Notes under the pieces: generated by a model | What the model saw: the letters and a program-made list of their open reading frames with translations, nothing else | Database searches by the model: none | Told to the model about the DNA's origin: nothing | In this document: positions 16,339 through 25,605 of the stretch, piece after piece | How positions within the stretch are numbered: position 1 is the first letter of the stretch | How the letters are laid out: every line of letters starts with the position of its first letter | Origin: Bacteroidales bacterium UBA4293 | GTDB lineage: Bacteria; Bacteroidota; Bacteroidia; Bacteroidales; Bacteroidaceae | Reading direction: 5' to 3' | NCBI GenBank assembly: GCA_002395835.1 | Contig: DGVD01000019.1 | Location: 70,842 to 134,841 of the forward strand | DNA length: 64,000 bases | Position numbers and translations under genes: made by a program

Positions 16339-16677
16339 TTAATCCTCCTTCTTTTTATTATTTCTACGCTTTTCAGCATATTCAATAGCATACTTCTCCA
16401 TCTTTACAGTAAGATAGCGAATTACGCGCTCATCACGGCGGAAGTTAACTTCCAGCTTGTCAATCACTGTAGGGTCAGCCTTGAACTCAATCAACTGATA
16501 GAAGCCAGTAGACTTCTTCTCAATTGGATAAGCCAACTTCTTCAAGCCCCAATTCTCCTCGTTGAGGATCTCTGCACCATTATCGGTAAGAAGAGACTTG
16601 AATTTACCTACCGCTTCCTTCATCTGATCATCAGATAAAACGGGAGTCAAAATGAAAACGGTTTCGTATTGATTCAT
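16339..16677 (-). CDS. rpsF: 30S ribosomal protein S6
   Basis: 112 residues. MNQYETVFILTPVLSDDQ and NWGLKKLAYPIEKKSTGFYQL are typical of S6, which pairs with S18 on the platform of the small subunit. It is the first gene of rpsF-rpsR-rplI, with a TACCTTTG promoter about 46 bp upstream. In many bacteria this leader binds the S6:S18 complex; I could not establish such a structure here because the only clear hairpin overlaps the promoter. Confidence 0.96.
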   Translation of the reverse strand: MNQYETVFILTPVLSDDQMKEAVGKFKSLLTDNGAEILNEENWGLKKLAYPIEKKSTGFYQLIEFKADPTVIDKLEVNFRRDERVIRYLTVKMEKYAIEYAEKRRNNKKKED

Positions 16678-16722
16678 ATTACTTTAAATAAATTAAAAAT
16701 ATAATTTTGCAAAAATGCGGTG

Positions 16723-16730
16723 CAAAGGTA
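16723..16730 (-). promoter_or_regulatory. -7 promoter element of rpsF operon
   Basis: TACCTTTG on the minus strand; about 40 nt of leader. Confidence 0.75.
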
Positions 16731-16812
16731 GTACTTTTTTCTCAAATAAAAGAAAGTTCCTAAGGCTTTTTTCTTTTTTACATCTGAATTTTGATGTTTT
16801 CTATATTTTTAC

Positions 16813-16820
16813 TATATTTG
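16813..16820 (+). promoter_or_regulatory. -7 promoter element of marR-type gene
   Basis: TATATTTG, 20 bp before the ATG at 16841. Confidence 0.7.
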
Positions 16821-16840
16821 CATGACATCTATACAGAACT

Positions 16841-17284
16841 ATGAACTCACAATTTTTTGACGTCAACCTTATAATGGCTCTTTTAGGTGGAAAAGTGTCT
16901 GCTGCCATTAATCATAAGTTGGAAGAGAATTTCAAAAAAAATGAAATTGCTCTTTCACCGGATTTCTGGCTCGTGATGCTTTATTTGAGGGAAAAAGATG
17001 GAGTTACGCAGAATTATTTGTGCCAAGCCACCTATAAGGATAAGGCATGGATGAATCGCACGGTAGGCAAGATGGAAAAGATGGGCCTTATCACTCGACT
17101 CAAAGGTGAAGATGACCAGCGGGAAAAGCGGGTTTTCTTATCTAAGCAGGGAAAAGAAATAGCAGAAAAGGCCTACCCGGTGGCAAATAGGACGCTGATG
17201 GAATCCTTGAGAGGGCTGCCAATAAGAGAAATTAAAATATGCCAGGAAGTGCTACGGAAGGTTTTTGAAAATGCGGCCGACTAA
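16841..17284 (+). CDS. MarR-family transcriptional regulator
   Basis: 147 residues, the usual length. A winged helix-turn-helix spans about 45-110: GVTQNYLCQATYKDKAWMNRTVGKMEKMGLI is the HTH and the wing is RLKGEDDQREKRVFLSKQGKEI. The N- and C-terminal helices form the dimer interface. MarR proteins are usually repressors of transport or stress genes and respond to small phenolic or oxidative ligands. No adjacent transporter makes an obvious target; the nearest gene downstream is the small membrane protein at 17404. Autoregulation through the upstream A+T-rich region is possible. Confidence 0.87.
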   Translation: MNSQFFDVNLIMALLGGKVSAAINHKLEENFKKNEIALSPDFWLVMLYLREKDGVTQNYLCQATYKDKAWMNRTVGKMEKMGLITRLKGEDDQREKRVFLSKQGKEIAEKAYPVANRTLMESLRGLPIREIKICQEVLRKVFENAAD

Positions 17285-17403
17285 AAAAAGCGCTTAGTTT
17301 CACATTTTTTTCGGGATTTCGTTTCGCTATTTCAAGAATTATACGTTATTTTGTAACTGATTTTGAAATTTACTGGAATTAATAATTAAAAAACACACAT
17401 ATA

Positions 17404-17583
17404 ATGGAAGGTTTCATGAAAAATTTGGGCATCATCTTGATTGTACTTGGTGCTATAGGTCTGATCGTTAGTTTCTACGTTGGTGGTCTATCTAGTGTTA
17501 ATGGCTATACAGCAGGTATGCTGGTGTTGATGGTTGTGGGTTTGGTACTCCACATTGTCCTGAACAAGAAATATGTTGACTAA
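17404..17583 (+). CDS. Small membrane protein, 59 residues
   Basis: A short gene easily missed by length cut-offs. It starts MEGFMKNLGIILIVLGAIGL and ends VLHIVLNKKYVD before TAA at 17581. It has two hydrophobic segments (about 7-27 and 37-54) joined by a glycine-rich loop (VGGLSSVNGYTAG). The second methionine (17416) is an equally good start. Support comes from a sharp hydrophobicity pattern, a positively charged end, and a perfect terminator 19 bp after the stop. I do not recognise a characterised family. It lies between the MarR gene and the convergent rprY. Confidence 0.72.
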   Translation: MEGFMKNLGIILIVLGAIGLIVSFYVGGLSSVNGYTAGMLVLMVVGLVLHIVLNKKYVD

Positions 17584-17601
17584 TTTACATTATGTATAAG
17601 T

Positions 17602-17639
17602 AAAAGATAAGGCTCGGTAAAAACCGAGCCTTATCTTTT
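17602..17639. terminator. Bidirectional terminator between small membrane protein and rprY
   Basis: 17-bp perfect stem (17602-17618 / 17623-17639) with an AAAA loop and T/A runs on both sides. Confidence 0.9.
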
Positions 17640-18337
17640 TAATCCTCTTGAGGAGTGATAAGTTTGTAACCCTTTCCATGGATATTGATGATTTCAATAT
17701 CTGGATCAGCCTTCAAATGCTTACGCAGTTTTGTAATATACACATCCATGCTACGAGCATTGAAATAATTATCATCAATCCAAATGGTCTTCAAAGCAAA
17801 ATCACGCTGCAGAATCTCATTGGCATGTGCACAAAGCAATCCCAAAAGTTCAGACTCTTTAGTGGTCAATTTTGTCTGCTCATCACCGATAGAAAGAATC
17901 TGCTTCTGAGTGTCGAAGACAAATTTACCAATGTGATAAATACTACTTTCCTTATTCTTCTTTCCTCTTACACGACGAAGAATAGCCTCAATACGAAGCA
18001 CTAATTCCTCCATGGAGAATGGTTTAGTTATATAATCATCTGCACCATGCTTGAATCCCTCCAGAATATCTTCCTTCAATGTCTTAGCTGTTAAGAATAT
18101 CACTGGTACATCGGTGTTCATTGCACGAATATCCTCTGCCAAGGTCAATCCATCCTTTTTAGGCATATTTATATCCAAAATGCACAGATCAAACTTACCT
18201 TTCTGGAAAGCTCTGTAACCTGCTTCACCGTCTGCACAAAGTTCAGCGTAATATCCTTTAGCCTGAAGGTATTCACGCAACAGCATGCCAAGATTCTCAT
18301 CATCTTCGCATAATAAGAGTCTCAATCGTTCTTCCAT
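17639..18337 (-). CDS. rprY: Response regulator RprY (OmpR/PhoB type)
   Basis: 232 residues. The receiver domain (about 5-120) has the acidic pair EDD at 11-13, the phosphorylation site Asp55 in LDINMP and the lysine of the YITKPF motif. The C-terminal winged-helix DNA-binding domain (about 130-228) ends in IINIHGKGYKLI. RprX/RprY was first described in Bacteroides fragilis as affecting outer-membrane proteins and tetracycline response. The gene starts four bases after rprX. Its stop codon abuts the bidirectional terminator stem. Confidence 0.92.
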   Translation of the reverse strand: MEERLRLLLCEDDENLGMLLREYLQAKGYYAELCADGEAGYRAFQKGKFDLCILDINMPKKDGLTLAEDIRAMNTDVPVIFLTAKTLKEDILEGFKHGADDYITKPFSMEELVLRIEAILRRVRGKKNKESSIYHIGKFVFDTQKQILSIGDEQTKLTTKESELLGLLCAHANEILQRDFALKTIWIDDNYFNARSMDVYITKLRKHLKADPDIEIINIHGKGYKLITPQED

Positions 18338-18341
18338 AATC

Positions 18342-19904
18342 TCAGTTTTTTATGGTTGGTAATGTTATAATAAATTTCGTTCCTTTGCCCAACTCGCTTT
18401 CAGCGCGGATATCTCCTTTATGGGCATTAATTATCGTTTTGACATAAGCAAGGCCTAGTCCGAAGCCCTTGACGTCATGTCTGTTTCCATTCTGTACGCG
18501 ATAGAACTTTTCAAATATCCGTTTTACATCATCCTTCTTGATGCCGATACCATTGTCCTGTATGCTAACATTTAGTTTATCCCCATCGTTCCAAGTCTTC
18601 ACCTCTAGTTCTAGATTGGCATCTTCACGACGGTATTTTACGGCATTATCCATTAAGTTGAAGAATACATTCGTTATATGCATCTTATCACCTTCTATAA
18701 TAGGATCCTCGGACTCTAAATTCATGTGAATCTGTCCACCGAACTGCTGTACCTTCAAATTAAATGTATCTACCACACCCGCAATCAGAGCATCGATATC
18801 TAGTTCTTCCTTTTTCAGATTATTCAAGCCTCCACCTCTATCAAACAAAGACATCTGAAGCACCTTCTCCACCTGCAAACGCAAACGCTTAGTCTCTTCG
18901 TTGATAATCTTAGTGGTGTGCTTTACCATAGTGGGCGACTTTGCCACACTTTCATCATTCAACATTTGAGCTGCCAATGAAATAGTAGAAATAGGGGTCT
19001 TAAATTCATGCGTCAAATGATGAATAAAATCATTCTTCATTTCAGATAATTTCTTTTGGCGAACCAAAGAGAAAATCGTGAAAATAAAGGTAACCAACAG
19101 GACACCGGTAAATATCAATGCTGGAACCATAAAACGAACAGAACTGGTAATGTAACTGCTCAAATTAGGGAAATGCACCTTTACAATACCTACTTTAGAA
19201 GAAGGATCATTTCTGAACAAGACCTGAGTATAAACCTGATCCTCGCCTTTGGCATCGTAATCTGGACAACGGTAGATTTCCTTCCCGTCACTGGTTGTCA
19301 CACGGAAGTGATAAGGCAATTCGATACCACTATTGGAAAACTCCGACTTAATATCCTGGTCCAGCTGCTTAAAGTTTATACGATCTTCCAAGGGCTTATC
19401 ACTTGCAGTATAAAGTATGCCGTACACCACATCGTCAAGCAAGGCTCTCTGATACACATACCTATTCTTCACAATCTCCCTAAGAGACTGGGATGCTTCT
19501 GATATAGAGGAATTTTTCCCTCGCTTTTTTAAGACCATACCCTGATTGCTAGGGCGAGTAGTGACGGTCTTCAATTCAAAAGTGGAGTAAACCGTACCAT
19601 CCTTTGCCGTTACAGTCTGCTGATGGGTATGCTGAATTATATCGGATGCATTATCCTTATGAATCTGAATAGAGTCTTCTATCGTTTCACGTCGTGTTTC
19701 AGCCACATCCTTTTCAAGATAACGCTTAGTCTCTGCCAACTCCTGATTACGAGCAGCAGTATTCAAACAACGGGTAACTATTTCTCCGAACTGAGCACGA
19801 CGAGAAGATGTCATCTCTTCAATATACAAAACTTGCAAATACAGCAAACTTGCAAAAGAGAGAGCCATTATTATACCTAAAACTATGATCGTGGTCTTTT
19901 TCAT
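18342..19904 (-). CDS. rprX: Sensor histidine kinase RprX
   Basis: 520 residues. Membrane segments lie at about 5-27 and 256-281, flanking a periplasmic sensor domain of about 225 residues. The dimerisation box HHLTHEFKTP carries His299. The ATPase domain has NLMDNAVKYR (N box), DNGIGIKKDD (G1), FEKFYRV (F) and GFGLGLAYVK (G2). It phosphorylates RprY. The promoter element TAACTTTG ends only five bases before the ATG, so the message may be leaderless. The large periplasmic domain is the probable envelope-stress sensor. Confidence 0.92.
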   Translation of the reverse strand: MKKTTIIVLGIIMALSFASLLYLQVLYIEEMTSSRRAQFGEIVTRCLNTAARNQELAETKRYLEKDVAETRRETIEDSIQIHKDNASDIIQHTHQQTVTAKDGTVYSTFELKTVTTRPSNQGMVLKKRGKNSSISEASQSLREIVKNRYVYQRALLDDVVYGILYTASDKPLEDRINFKQLDQDIKSEFSNSGIELPYHFRVTTSDGKEIYRCPDYDAKGEDQVYTQVLFRNDPSSKVGIVKVHFPNLSSYITSSVRFMVPALIFTGVLLVTFIFTIFSLVRQKKLSEMKNDFIHHLTHEFKTPISTISLAAQMLNDESVAKSPTMVKHTTKIINEETKRLRLQVEKVLQMSLFDRGGGLNNLKKEELDIDALIAGVVDTFNLKVQQFGGQIHMNLESEDPIIEGDKMHITNVFFNLMDNAVKYRREDANLELEVKTWNDGDKLNVSIQDNGIGIKKDDVKRIFEKFYRVQNGNRHDVKGFGLGLAYVKTIINAHKGDIRAESELGKGTKFIITLPTIKN

Positions 19905-19909
19905 ATATG

Positions 19910-19917
19910 CAAAGTTA
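19910..19917 (-). promoter_or_regulatory. -7 promoter element of rprX-rprY
   Basis: TAACTTTG on the minus strand, five bases from the rprX ATG; predicts little or no 5' leader. Confidence 0.65.
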
Positions 19918-20027
19918 CAAATGTTAAAAATTAACGCAATTGTTAAAATTGAGGAAATGATAGAATTTTTAATCTTATTAACATTTGCAGAGGTTTAAGG
20001 TAGCAAAATGACAACCAAATATATAAA

Positions 20028-20056
20028 AAGAGGATGCCTGAATCAAGCATCCTCTT
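20028..20056 (-). terminator. Terminator of EF-G2-like gene
   Basis: 10-bp perfect stem (AAGAGGATGC / GCATCCTCTT), nine-base loop, then TTTTATAT on the minus strand. Confidence 0.75.
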
Positions 20057-20078
20057 ACTTTATTGAAAATCGACTTTA

Positions 20079-22238
20079 TTATTCGTCTTCCTTCTGTTGA
20101 GCCTCAAACTCTGCTACAAGTTTATTCTGAACATCACCAGGAACAAGTTCATAACTAGCAAATTTCATCACGAATGAAGCACGTCCACCAGTCAAAGAGC
20201 TCAATGCAGTAGAATAGTTGCTCATTTCCTTCAAAGGAACCTTAGCTTGCAACTTTTCATAACCTGCCTCACTACTCATACCAATGATCATACCACGGCG
20301 TCCCTGAAGATCACTCATTACGTCACCCATTCTATCGCTTGGTACAAAGACCTCAACATCATAAATAGGCTCCAGCAATTTAGGACCTGCGTTCTTAAAT
20401 GCTTCACTAAATGCATTACGTCCTGCCAGCATGAAGGAAAGTTCGTTAGAATCTACCGGGTGCATTTTACCATCATACACGATAACACGTACATCACGAG
20501 CATAGGATCCAGTCAACGGGCCACGCTCCATTTTACCCATCACACCTTTGAGGATTGCAGGCATAAAACGAGTATCGATAGCACCACCAACAACACTGTT
20601 GATAAATACCAGTTTTCCACCCCACTCCAGGTCTACAGTCTCAGAACTCTTCACGTTAATCTTGAATTCCTGGCCATTAAATCTATAAGTATCTGGAGCT
20701 GGCATTCCATCATAATAAGGCTCTACTATCAAATGTACTTCACCGAACTGACCAGCACCACCAGACTGTTTCTTGTGACGATAATCAGCACGAGCAGCCT
20801 TAGTGATAGTCTCACGATATGGGATACGAGGCTCTGAGAATTCAATCTTAATCTTATCGTTGTTTTCCAGACGCCATTTCAGAGTACGCAAGTGGAATTC
20901 ACCTTGTCCATGAACTATAGTCTGACGTAATTCCTTACTCTGTTCTACAACCCATGTTGGATCCTCTTCACGCATACGGTTCAAAGCCTGCATCAACTTT
21001 TCAGTTTCAGATTCATTTACAGCCTTAATAGCACGAGAATACTTTGGATTAGGATATTTAATCCAATTGAATCTGTTTTCTGAATTCTTATCATTTAAAG
21101 TGTTGCCAGTCTTTACATCCTTCAACTTTACAGTACAACCTATATCACCAGCAACCATAGCCTCTACCTTATCACGGTTAGCACCTGCACAAACATAAAT
21201 CTGAGCAAGACGCTCTTTTGAACCACGGTCTGCATTAGTTAAATCATCACCTTCCTTGATGGTACCACTCATAACCTTGAAGTACTGAACTTCTCCGATA
21301 TGTGGTTCAACTGCAGTTTTAAAGAAGTAAAGAGATGTTGGGCCATTAGGATCTGGTGGAACAGCTACGCCACGAGTATTATGGATAACAGGCATCTCGT
21401 CAACAAAAGGAACAACATTTCCCAAGAACTCCATCAAACGACGAACACCCATATCTTTTACTGCACAAACACAGAAAATAGGGAACATGCTACGAGTAGC
21501 CAAACCCTTACGGATACCCTCACGCATTTCATCCTCTGTCAAAGCTTCAGTCTCAAAGAATTTTTCCATCAAGGCTTCATCGTTCTCTGCTGCAGCTTCA
21601 ACAAGAGCTTTGTGAAGTTCCATAGCCTTATCCTTCTGGTCTGCTGGAATTTCAGAAATAGTAGGAACACCACCTTCTGGGCCCCATGTATATTTCTTCA
21701 TCAGCAGGACATCAATCAAAGAGTTGAAATTAGGACCAGTTTCCAATGGATATTGAATCTGAACGCACTTACTTCCATAAGCCTCTTTCAAGCGCTCAAC
21801 AACCATGTCATAATCACATTTCTCATTATCCAACTGGTTTACCAAGAAGATAACAGGCTTTCCTAATTTTTCTGTATAACGGAAATGGTTCTGAGTACCA
21901 ACCTCTGGGCCATATTGACCATTCAGCAGAATAACTGCAGTGTCAGTAACTCCTAGAGCTGTCATTACACCTCCGACGAAATCATCACTACCCGGGCAAT
22001 CAATAATATTCAGTTTCTTGCCATTATATTCGCAATGAAATACGGTAGAGAAAACAGAGTAACCATACTCCTGCTCTACTGGAAAATAATCACTTACCGT
22101 ATTCTTCATAGTGATACGGCCACGGCGTTTTATAACGCCACTCTCATAGAGCAAAGCTTCTGTGAGGGTGGTCTTTCCTGCGCCATCATTACCCAGAAGG
22201 GCAATGTTTTTAATTTCGTTAGTTTGATATACTTTCAT
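20079..22238 (-). CDS. fusA2: Elongation factor G paralog (EF-G2-like) with degenerate GTPase centre
   Basis: 719 residues from ATG at 22238 (MKVYQTNEIKNIALL); the frame extends upstream but that part does not look like EF-G. All five EF-G domains are present. The P-loop GNDGAGKT (16-23) is intact. However, the switch II motif DTPGHVDF is DCPGSDDF (80-87), so the catalytic histidine is Ser84, and NKxD is NQLD (134-137). These changes match EF-G2 of Bacteroides thetaiotaomicron, reported to translocate without GTP hydrolysis and to matter for gut colonisation. It is monocistronic, with about 100 bp upstream lacking a clean TAnnTTTG element, which would fit activator-dependent control. Confidence 0.88.
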   Translation of the reverse strand: MKVYQTNEIKNIALLGNDGAGKTTLTEALLYESGVIKRRGRITMKNTVSDYFPVEQEYGYSVFSTVFHCEYNGKKLNIIDCPGSDDFVGGVMTALGVTDTAVILLNGQYGPEVGTQNHFRYTEKLGKPVIFLVNQLDNEKCDYDMVVERLKEAYGSKCVQIQYPLETGPNFNSLIDVLLMKKYTWGPEGGVPTISEIPADQKDKAMELHKALVEAAAENDEALMEKFFETEALTEDEMREGIRKGLATRSMFPIFCVCAVKDMGVRRLMEFLGNVVPFVDEMPVIHNTRGVAVPPDPNGPTSLYFFKTAVEPHIGEVQYFKVMSGTIKEGDDLTNADRGSKERLAQIYVCAGANRDKVEAMVAGDIGCTVKLKDVKTGNTLNDKNSENRFNWIKYPNPKYSRAIKAVNESETEKLMQALNRMREEDPTWVVEQSKELRQTIVHGQGEFHLRTLKWRLENNDKIKIEFSEPRIPYRETITKAARADYRHKKQSGGAGQFGEVHLIVEPYYDGMPAPDTYRFNGQEFKINVKSSETVDLEWGGKLVFINSVVGGAIDTRFMPAILKGVMGKMERGPLTGSYARDVRVIVYDGKMHPVDSNELSFMLAGRNAFSEAFKNAGPKLLEPIYDVEVFVPSDRMGDVMSDLQGRRGMIIGMSSEAGYEKLQAKVPLKEMSNYSTALSSLTGGRASFVMKFASYELVPGDVQNKLVAEFEAQQKEDE

Positions 22239-22339
22239 ATCGTTAGATTTTATAGGTTTTTCAAAATCGAAACGCAATATAGCAATTATTTTCTTTCTCG
22301 CCAAACTTTACCTATCTTTTTCACTTTTATTGTGTATAA

Positions 22340-23704
22340 TCAGTTGCTATTTGATGATACGACAAACAAGCTAGAGACACTCTTCCTAAAACAACGTAAA
22401 TAAAGAATGCCCGCAGTGGTCAGCCCAAATGGGAAGGCAAACCATATCCCCACAAGCCCCAGCTTCAAAACAATACCTAATAAACATCCAATAGGAAGCG
22501 AAATAACAAAATAGGCAAAAAAAGCATAGATAATCATAGGTTTGACATCGCCTATTCCACGAAGTGAATTCGCATAATTACATTGAAGGCCATCTCCAAA
22601 CTGATAAATAATAAATGGTATAATACACTGTGCTACCCATAAAGACACTTCCTGATTATCGGTAAACCAGCTTCCTATTACATTCTTCAGCAGAAGTATG
22701 GGGACTGAAGTTAATAATGCTAATACAAGTATGAGATGAAAACCTGCAGTGGCAGTCTTTTCCAAATTTAAGATATCACCTTGCCCCTTGAAATGACTTA
22801 CACGAACAGCTACAGCTGAAGACATTCCATAATACACCATATAGCATATTTGTGAGATAGTGAGCATGACCTGATGAGAAGCCAATGCTATAGAGCCTAT
22901 CCAACCAACCATGATACTGCTCAAACTGAAAGAAGCTGTTTCCATCCCCATCTGCAGAAAAACAGGCCATCCTAAACGATTGAGCTCCAACAAATCTCTT
23001 TTATTAACCTTACCTCTTTTAAAACCGTTCCAGAAAGGTCTGTAGTACTTACCACACACGAAAAGAAGAAAAGCCACAAGAACCATGTAAGCCCGAGAGG
23101 CAACTGTAGCAATGCCAGCACCATCTAGACCTAATTCAGGGAATCCCAACTTTCCATAAATAAGTAGATAATTTCCAATAATATTCAGGACATTTCCACT
23201 TAAAAGGATCCACATGGATGAACGAGTATCCGTAATTCCATCAGCGAACTGTTTAAACGTATTAAACCATAGAACCAAGGGGATGGATGTTAAAAGAATC
23301 ATGAAATATGACTTCATGAGTGGTAGCAACTCTTCGGGCTGACCAATATGATCCAAGCAAAAATAGAAAATGGTCATGAACAACATTAACAATACTGCCA
23401 CGATAGTATTTGCAACTAAACTGTTCTTCACTATTCCACCTACTCCCATTGAATCTCCTCTTCCACATAAAGCACCGACCAAGGGGGTTAAACCATAAGT
23501 AAAACCCATAGCTGAAATAATGATGAGGGTGAAAATAGAATTCACAAAACTGGCAGCGCCCAGTTCCATCGTCCCATAATGCCCAATCATAAGGGTGTCG
23601 ACTATTCCCATAATAATATTACCCAACTGTCCTATAATTACAGGAATGCCCAACAATAGAAGATTCTTATAATGCGACTGATATGATGAAAACTTATATT
23701 CCAT
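22340..23704 (-). CDS. MATE-family multidrug/cation antiporter (NorM-like)
   Basis: 454 residues with 12 predicted membrane segments in two homologous halves, each beginning with a family pattern (LLLLGIPVIIGQLGNIIMGIVDTLMIGHYG; LNRLGWPVFLQMGMETASFSLSSIMVGWIG, shown in part). MATE proteins export cationic drugs or metabolites using sodium or proton gradients. It has its own promoter element, divergent from hemW. Substrate cannot be predicted from sequence. Confidence 0.9.
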   Translation of the reverse strand: MEYKFSSYQSHYKNLLLLGIPVIIGQLGNIIMGIVDTLMIGHYGTMELGAASFVNSIFTLIIISAMGFTYGLTPLVGALCGRGDSMGVGGIVKNSLVANTIVAVLLMLFMTIFYFCLDHIGQPEELLPLMKSYFMILLTSIPLVLWFNTFKQFADGITDTRSSMWILLSGNVLNIIGNYLLIYGKLGFPELGLDGAGIATVASRAYMVLVAFLLFVCGKYYRPFWNGFKRGKVNKRDLLELNRLGWPVFLQMGMETASFSLSSIMVGWIGSIALASHQVMLTISQICYMVYYGMSSAVAVRVSHFKGQGDILNLEKTATAGFHLILVLALLTSVPILLLKNVIGSWFTDNQEVSLWVAQCIIPFIIYQFGDGLQCNYANSLRGIGDVKPMIIYAFFAYFVISLPIGCLLGIVLKLGLVGIWFAFPFGLTTAGILYLRCFRKSVSSLFVVSSNSN

Positions 23705-23726
23705 GGGCTCAAATTAAAAAACACGA

Positions 23727-23734
23727 CAAAGATA
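23727..23734 (-). promoter_or_regulatory. -7 promoter element of MATE gene
   Basis: TATCTTTG on the minus strand, 22 bp before the start codon. Confidence 0.7.
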
Positions 23735-23767
23735 GCCTAAACTAGCCAGAATAACAAATAAATCTTT

Positions 23768-23775
23768 TACCTTTG
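23768..23775 (+). promoter_or_regulatory. -7 promoter element of hemW
   Basis: TACCTTTG ending eight bases before the hemW ATG, so the 5' leader is at most a few bases. Confidence 0.7.
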
Positions 23776-23783
23776 CACCTAGT

Positions 23784-24917
23784 ATGGCAGGTATCTACAT
23801 TCATATTCCATTTTGCAAAAAAAGATGCATTTATTGTGATTTCTACTCTACCACACAGGGAAATCAGAAAGGTGAATACATAAAATCTTTATGTAAAGAA
23901 CTCTATATAAGAAAAGATTATCTTCAAAACGAACCAATCCACACCATTTATATAGGAGGAGGAACCCCATCTCAACTAACTCTTGCAGAACTCCAAGAGA
24001 TATTCCATACAATTTTTCATCATTTTACCATTGGAGAAAATGCTGAAATCACGATGGAAGCAAACCCCGATGACCTGACCGAAGATTATCTTACAGCATT
24101 GAGAACTCTCCCAATTAACCGTATTTCAATGGGAGTACAAACCTTTAATGATAGGAAACTAGAATTGTTGAATCGAAGGCATACAGCAAAACAAGCCTAT
24201 GATGCAGTACAACGCTGCAATGAAGCTGGATTCCAAAATATCAGTATCGATTTAATCTATGGACTCCCCAATGAAACCTTGAATGATTGGGACAAAGACC
24301 TGCAAATCGCTTTATCTCTTCCCATAAAGCACTTGTCTGCCTATCACTTAACATATGAAAAAGGAACAACATTATGGGAACTATGGGAAAAGCATAAAGT
24401 AGAAGAAATAGATGAGAACTTATCCATCGCACTTTATGAAAAACTGATTAGACGGACTAAAGAAGCAGGATTTGAGCATTACGAGATTTCCAATTTCTGC
24501 CAGCATGGATATCATTCAAGGCATAATTGCAGCTATTGGGAAGGAATACCCTACTTAGGATGCGGAGCATCTGCACATTCCTACAATGGTCATTCACGTC
24601 AATGGAATATAGCTTCACTCTCATTATATATAAAAGGTATACAGGATGGCAACCTAAATTATGAGAAAGAGGACCTTTCTCTGGAAACCCAGTATAATGA
24701 ATACATTATGACAAGTCTAAGAACATCAAAAGGCTTTTCTCCTTCGTACATTTCAAGCCATTTTGGTGATTTCTTTTATGATTATGCTCTTCGGATGGCA
24801 AAGCCACACTTAAAAGGAGGTTTATTGGAGTATAATGGGGAGCATATAAAATTATCCCACCAAGGAGTTTTCATCTCCGATGGGATAATGAGCGATTTTA
24901 TGTATATAGAAGATTAA
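23784..24917 (+). CDS. hemW: Radical-SAM heme chaperone HemW
   Basis: 377 residues, similar to oxygen-independent coproporphyrinogen III oxidase but of the shorter HemW type, which binds heme and delivers it to respiratory proteins. IPFCKKRCIYCDF (Cys11, Cys15, Cys18) is the CxxxCxxC cluster site. TIYIGGGTPS and GVQTFNDRKL are conserved core segments, and a HemN_C-like C-terminal domain follows. It lacks the extra N-terminal residues expected of true HemN. Its stop overlaps the convergent DUF4827 gene through TTAA. Confidence 0.9.
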   Translation: MAGIYIHIPFCKKRCIYCDFYSTTQGNQKGEYIKSLCKELYIRKDYLQNEPIHTIYIGGGTPSQLTLAELQEIFHTIFHHFTIGENAEITMEANPDDLTEDYLTALRTLPINRISMGVQTFNDRKLELLNRRHTAKQAYDAVQRCNEAGFQNISIDLIYGLPNETLNDWDKDLQIALSLPIKHLSAYHLTYEKGTTLWELWEKHKVEEIDENLSIALYEKLIRRTKEAGFEHYEISNFCQHGYHSRHNCSYWEGIPYLGCGASAHSYNGHSRQWNIASLSLYIKGIQDGNLNYEKEDLSLETQYNEYIMTSLRTSKGFSPSYISSHFGDFFYDYALRMAKPHLKGGLLEYNGEHIKLSHQGVFISDGIMSDFMYIED

Positions 24918-25528
24918 CGCCCTAATTGATAAGAAATCTCATAATAGAAAGGAATCACACCACTTGAAGCTGTGCTTGTACCTTCGCTATGAGGAACTAT
25001 CAATTTTACTTTGGCGATATTGTCTAATTCCCTATTCAGATAAATATAAGGTAATGGAGCAAGCCATCCATTAGGGACAGAAGACCCATAATAGCTGTTC
25101 ATATATCCAACTGTAAAATATGCTGTATAGGTGCCACTACTATTAGAAACCATCATGGCATCCACAATGGAAGTACTGAACATGTTAGTCGTTACAGTAT
25201 CACCAGATTCCACATCACATTCCAAATAACGACACAAGACCTTCTGAGTTTCACCATCATTTACACGAGTACCAGCCGCTTTGTTTACAATTTGCATATA
25301 AACACCAGTCTCGTCAAAAAGAACATATTCGTTCTTGCTCACATCAGTTAGAGTGTCCTGTGCATAAAATTCACTCTCAGTTATAACTTTGATATTATGA
25401 TCTGAAATCCACTTGCTGATATGATGACGTTCCTGCTTCTTCATTTCTGCATAACTAACAGAATGGCTACAACTCAGCAAGCACATTGCTGGCAAAACCA
25501 AAAGCAGTAAATAATATATTTTCTTCAT
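24914..25528 (-). CDS. DUF4827-like lipoprotein
   Basis: 204 residues from ATG at 25528 (MKKIYYLLLLVLPAMCLLSC). That start is preferred because the promoter element at 25553-25560 would begin transcription downstream of the earlier ATG. The lipobox is LLSC. The mature part begins SVSYAEMKKQERHHISKWI and ends in a beta-rich domain (PLPYIYLNREL, VIPFYYEISYQL) that resembles the FKBP-like proteins annotated as DUF4827 in Bacteroides. No active-site residues are recognised. Periplasmic or outer-membrane location is inferred from the lipobox. Confidence 0.7.
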   Translation of the reverse strand: MKKIYYLLLLVLPAMCLLSCSHSVSYAEMKKQERHHISKWISDHNIKVITESEFYAQDTLTDVSKNEYVLFDETGVYMQIVNKAAGTRVNDGETQKVLCRYLECDVESGDTVTTNMFSTSIVDAMMVSNSSGTYTAYFTVGYMNSYYGSSVPNGWLAPLPYIYLNRELDNIAKVKLIVPHSEGTSTASSGVIPFYYEISYQLGR

Positions 25529-25552
25529 ATAATTCAAAATCATTTCAAGGTG

Positions 25553-25560
25553 CAAAATTA
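25553..25560 (-). promoter_or_regulatory. -7 promoter element of DUF4827 gene
   Basis: TAATTTTG on the minus strand, about 24 bp upstream of the chosen start. Confidence 0.65.
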
Positions 25561-25605
25561 GAAAACTTTTAAAACCTTGCCTTGGATTTTCCTTACAATT
25601 AGTAT

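Noticed and set aside
16678..16740. Hairpin TTTGCA/TGCAAA with CCG in the loop upstream of rpsF, reminiscent of an S6:S18-binding leader
   Set aside because: Its 5' arm overlaps the -7 promoter element, so it would not be transcribed complete.
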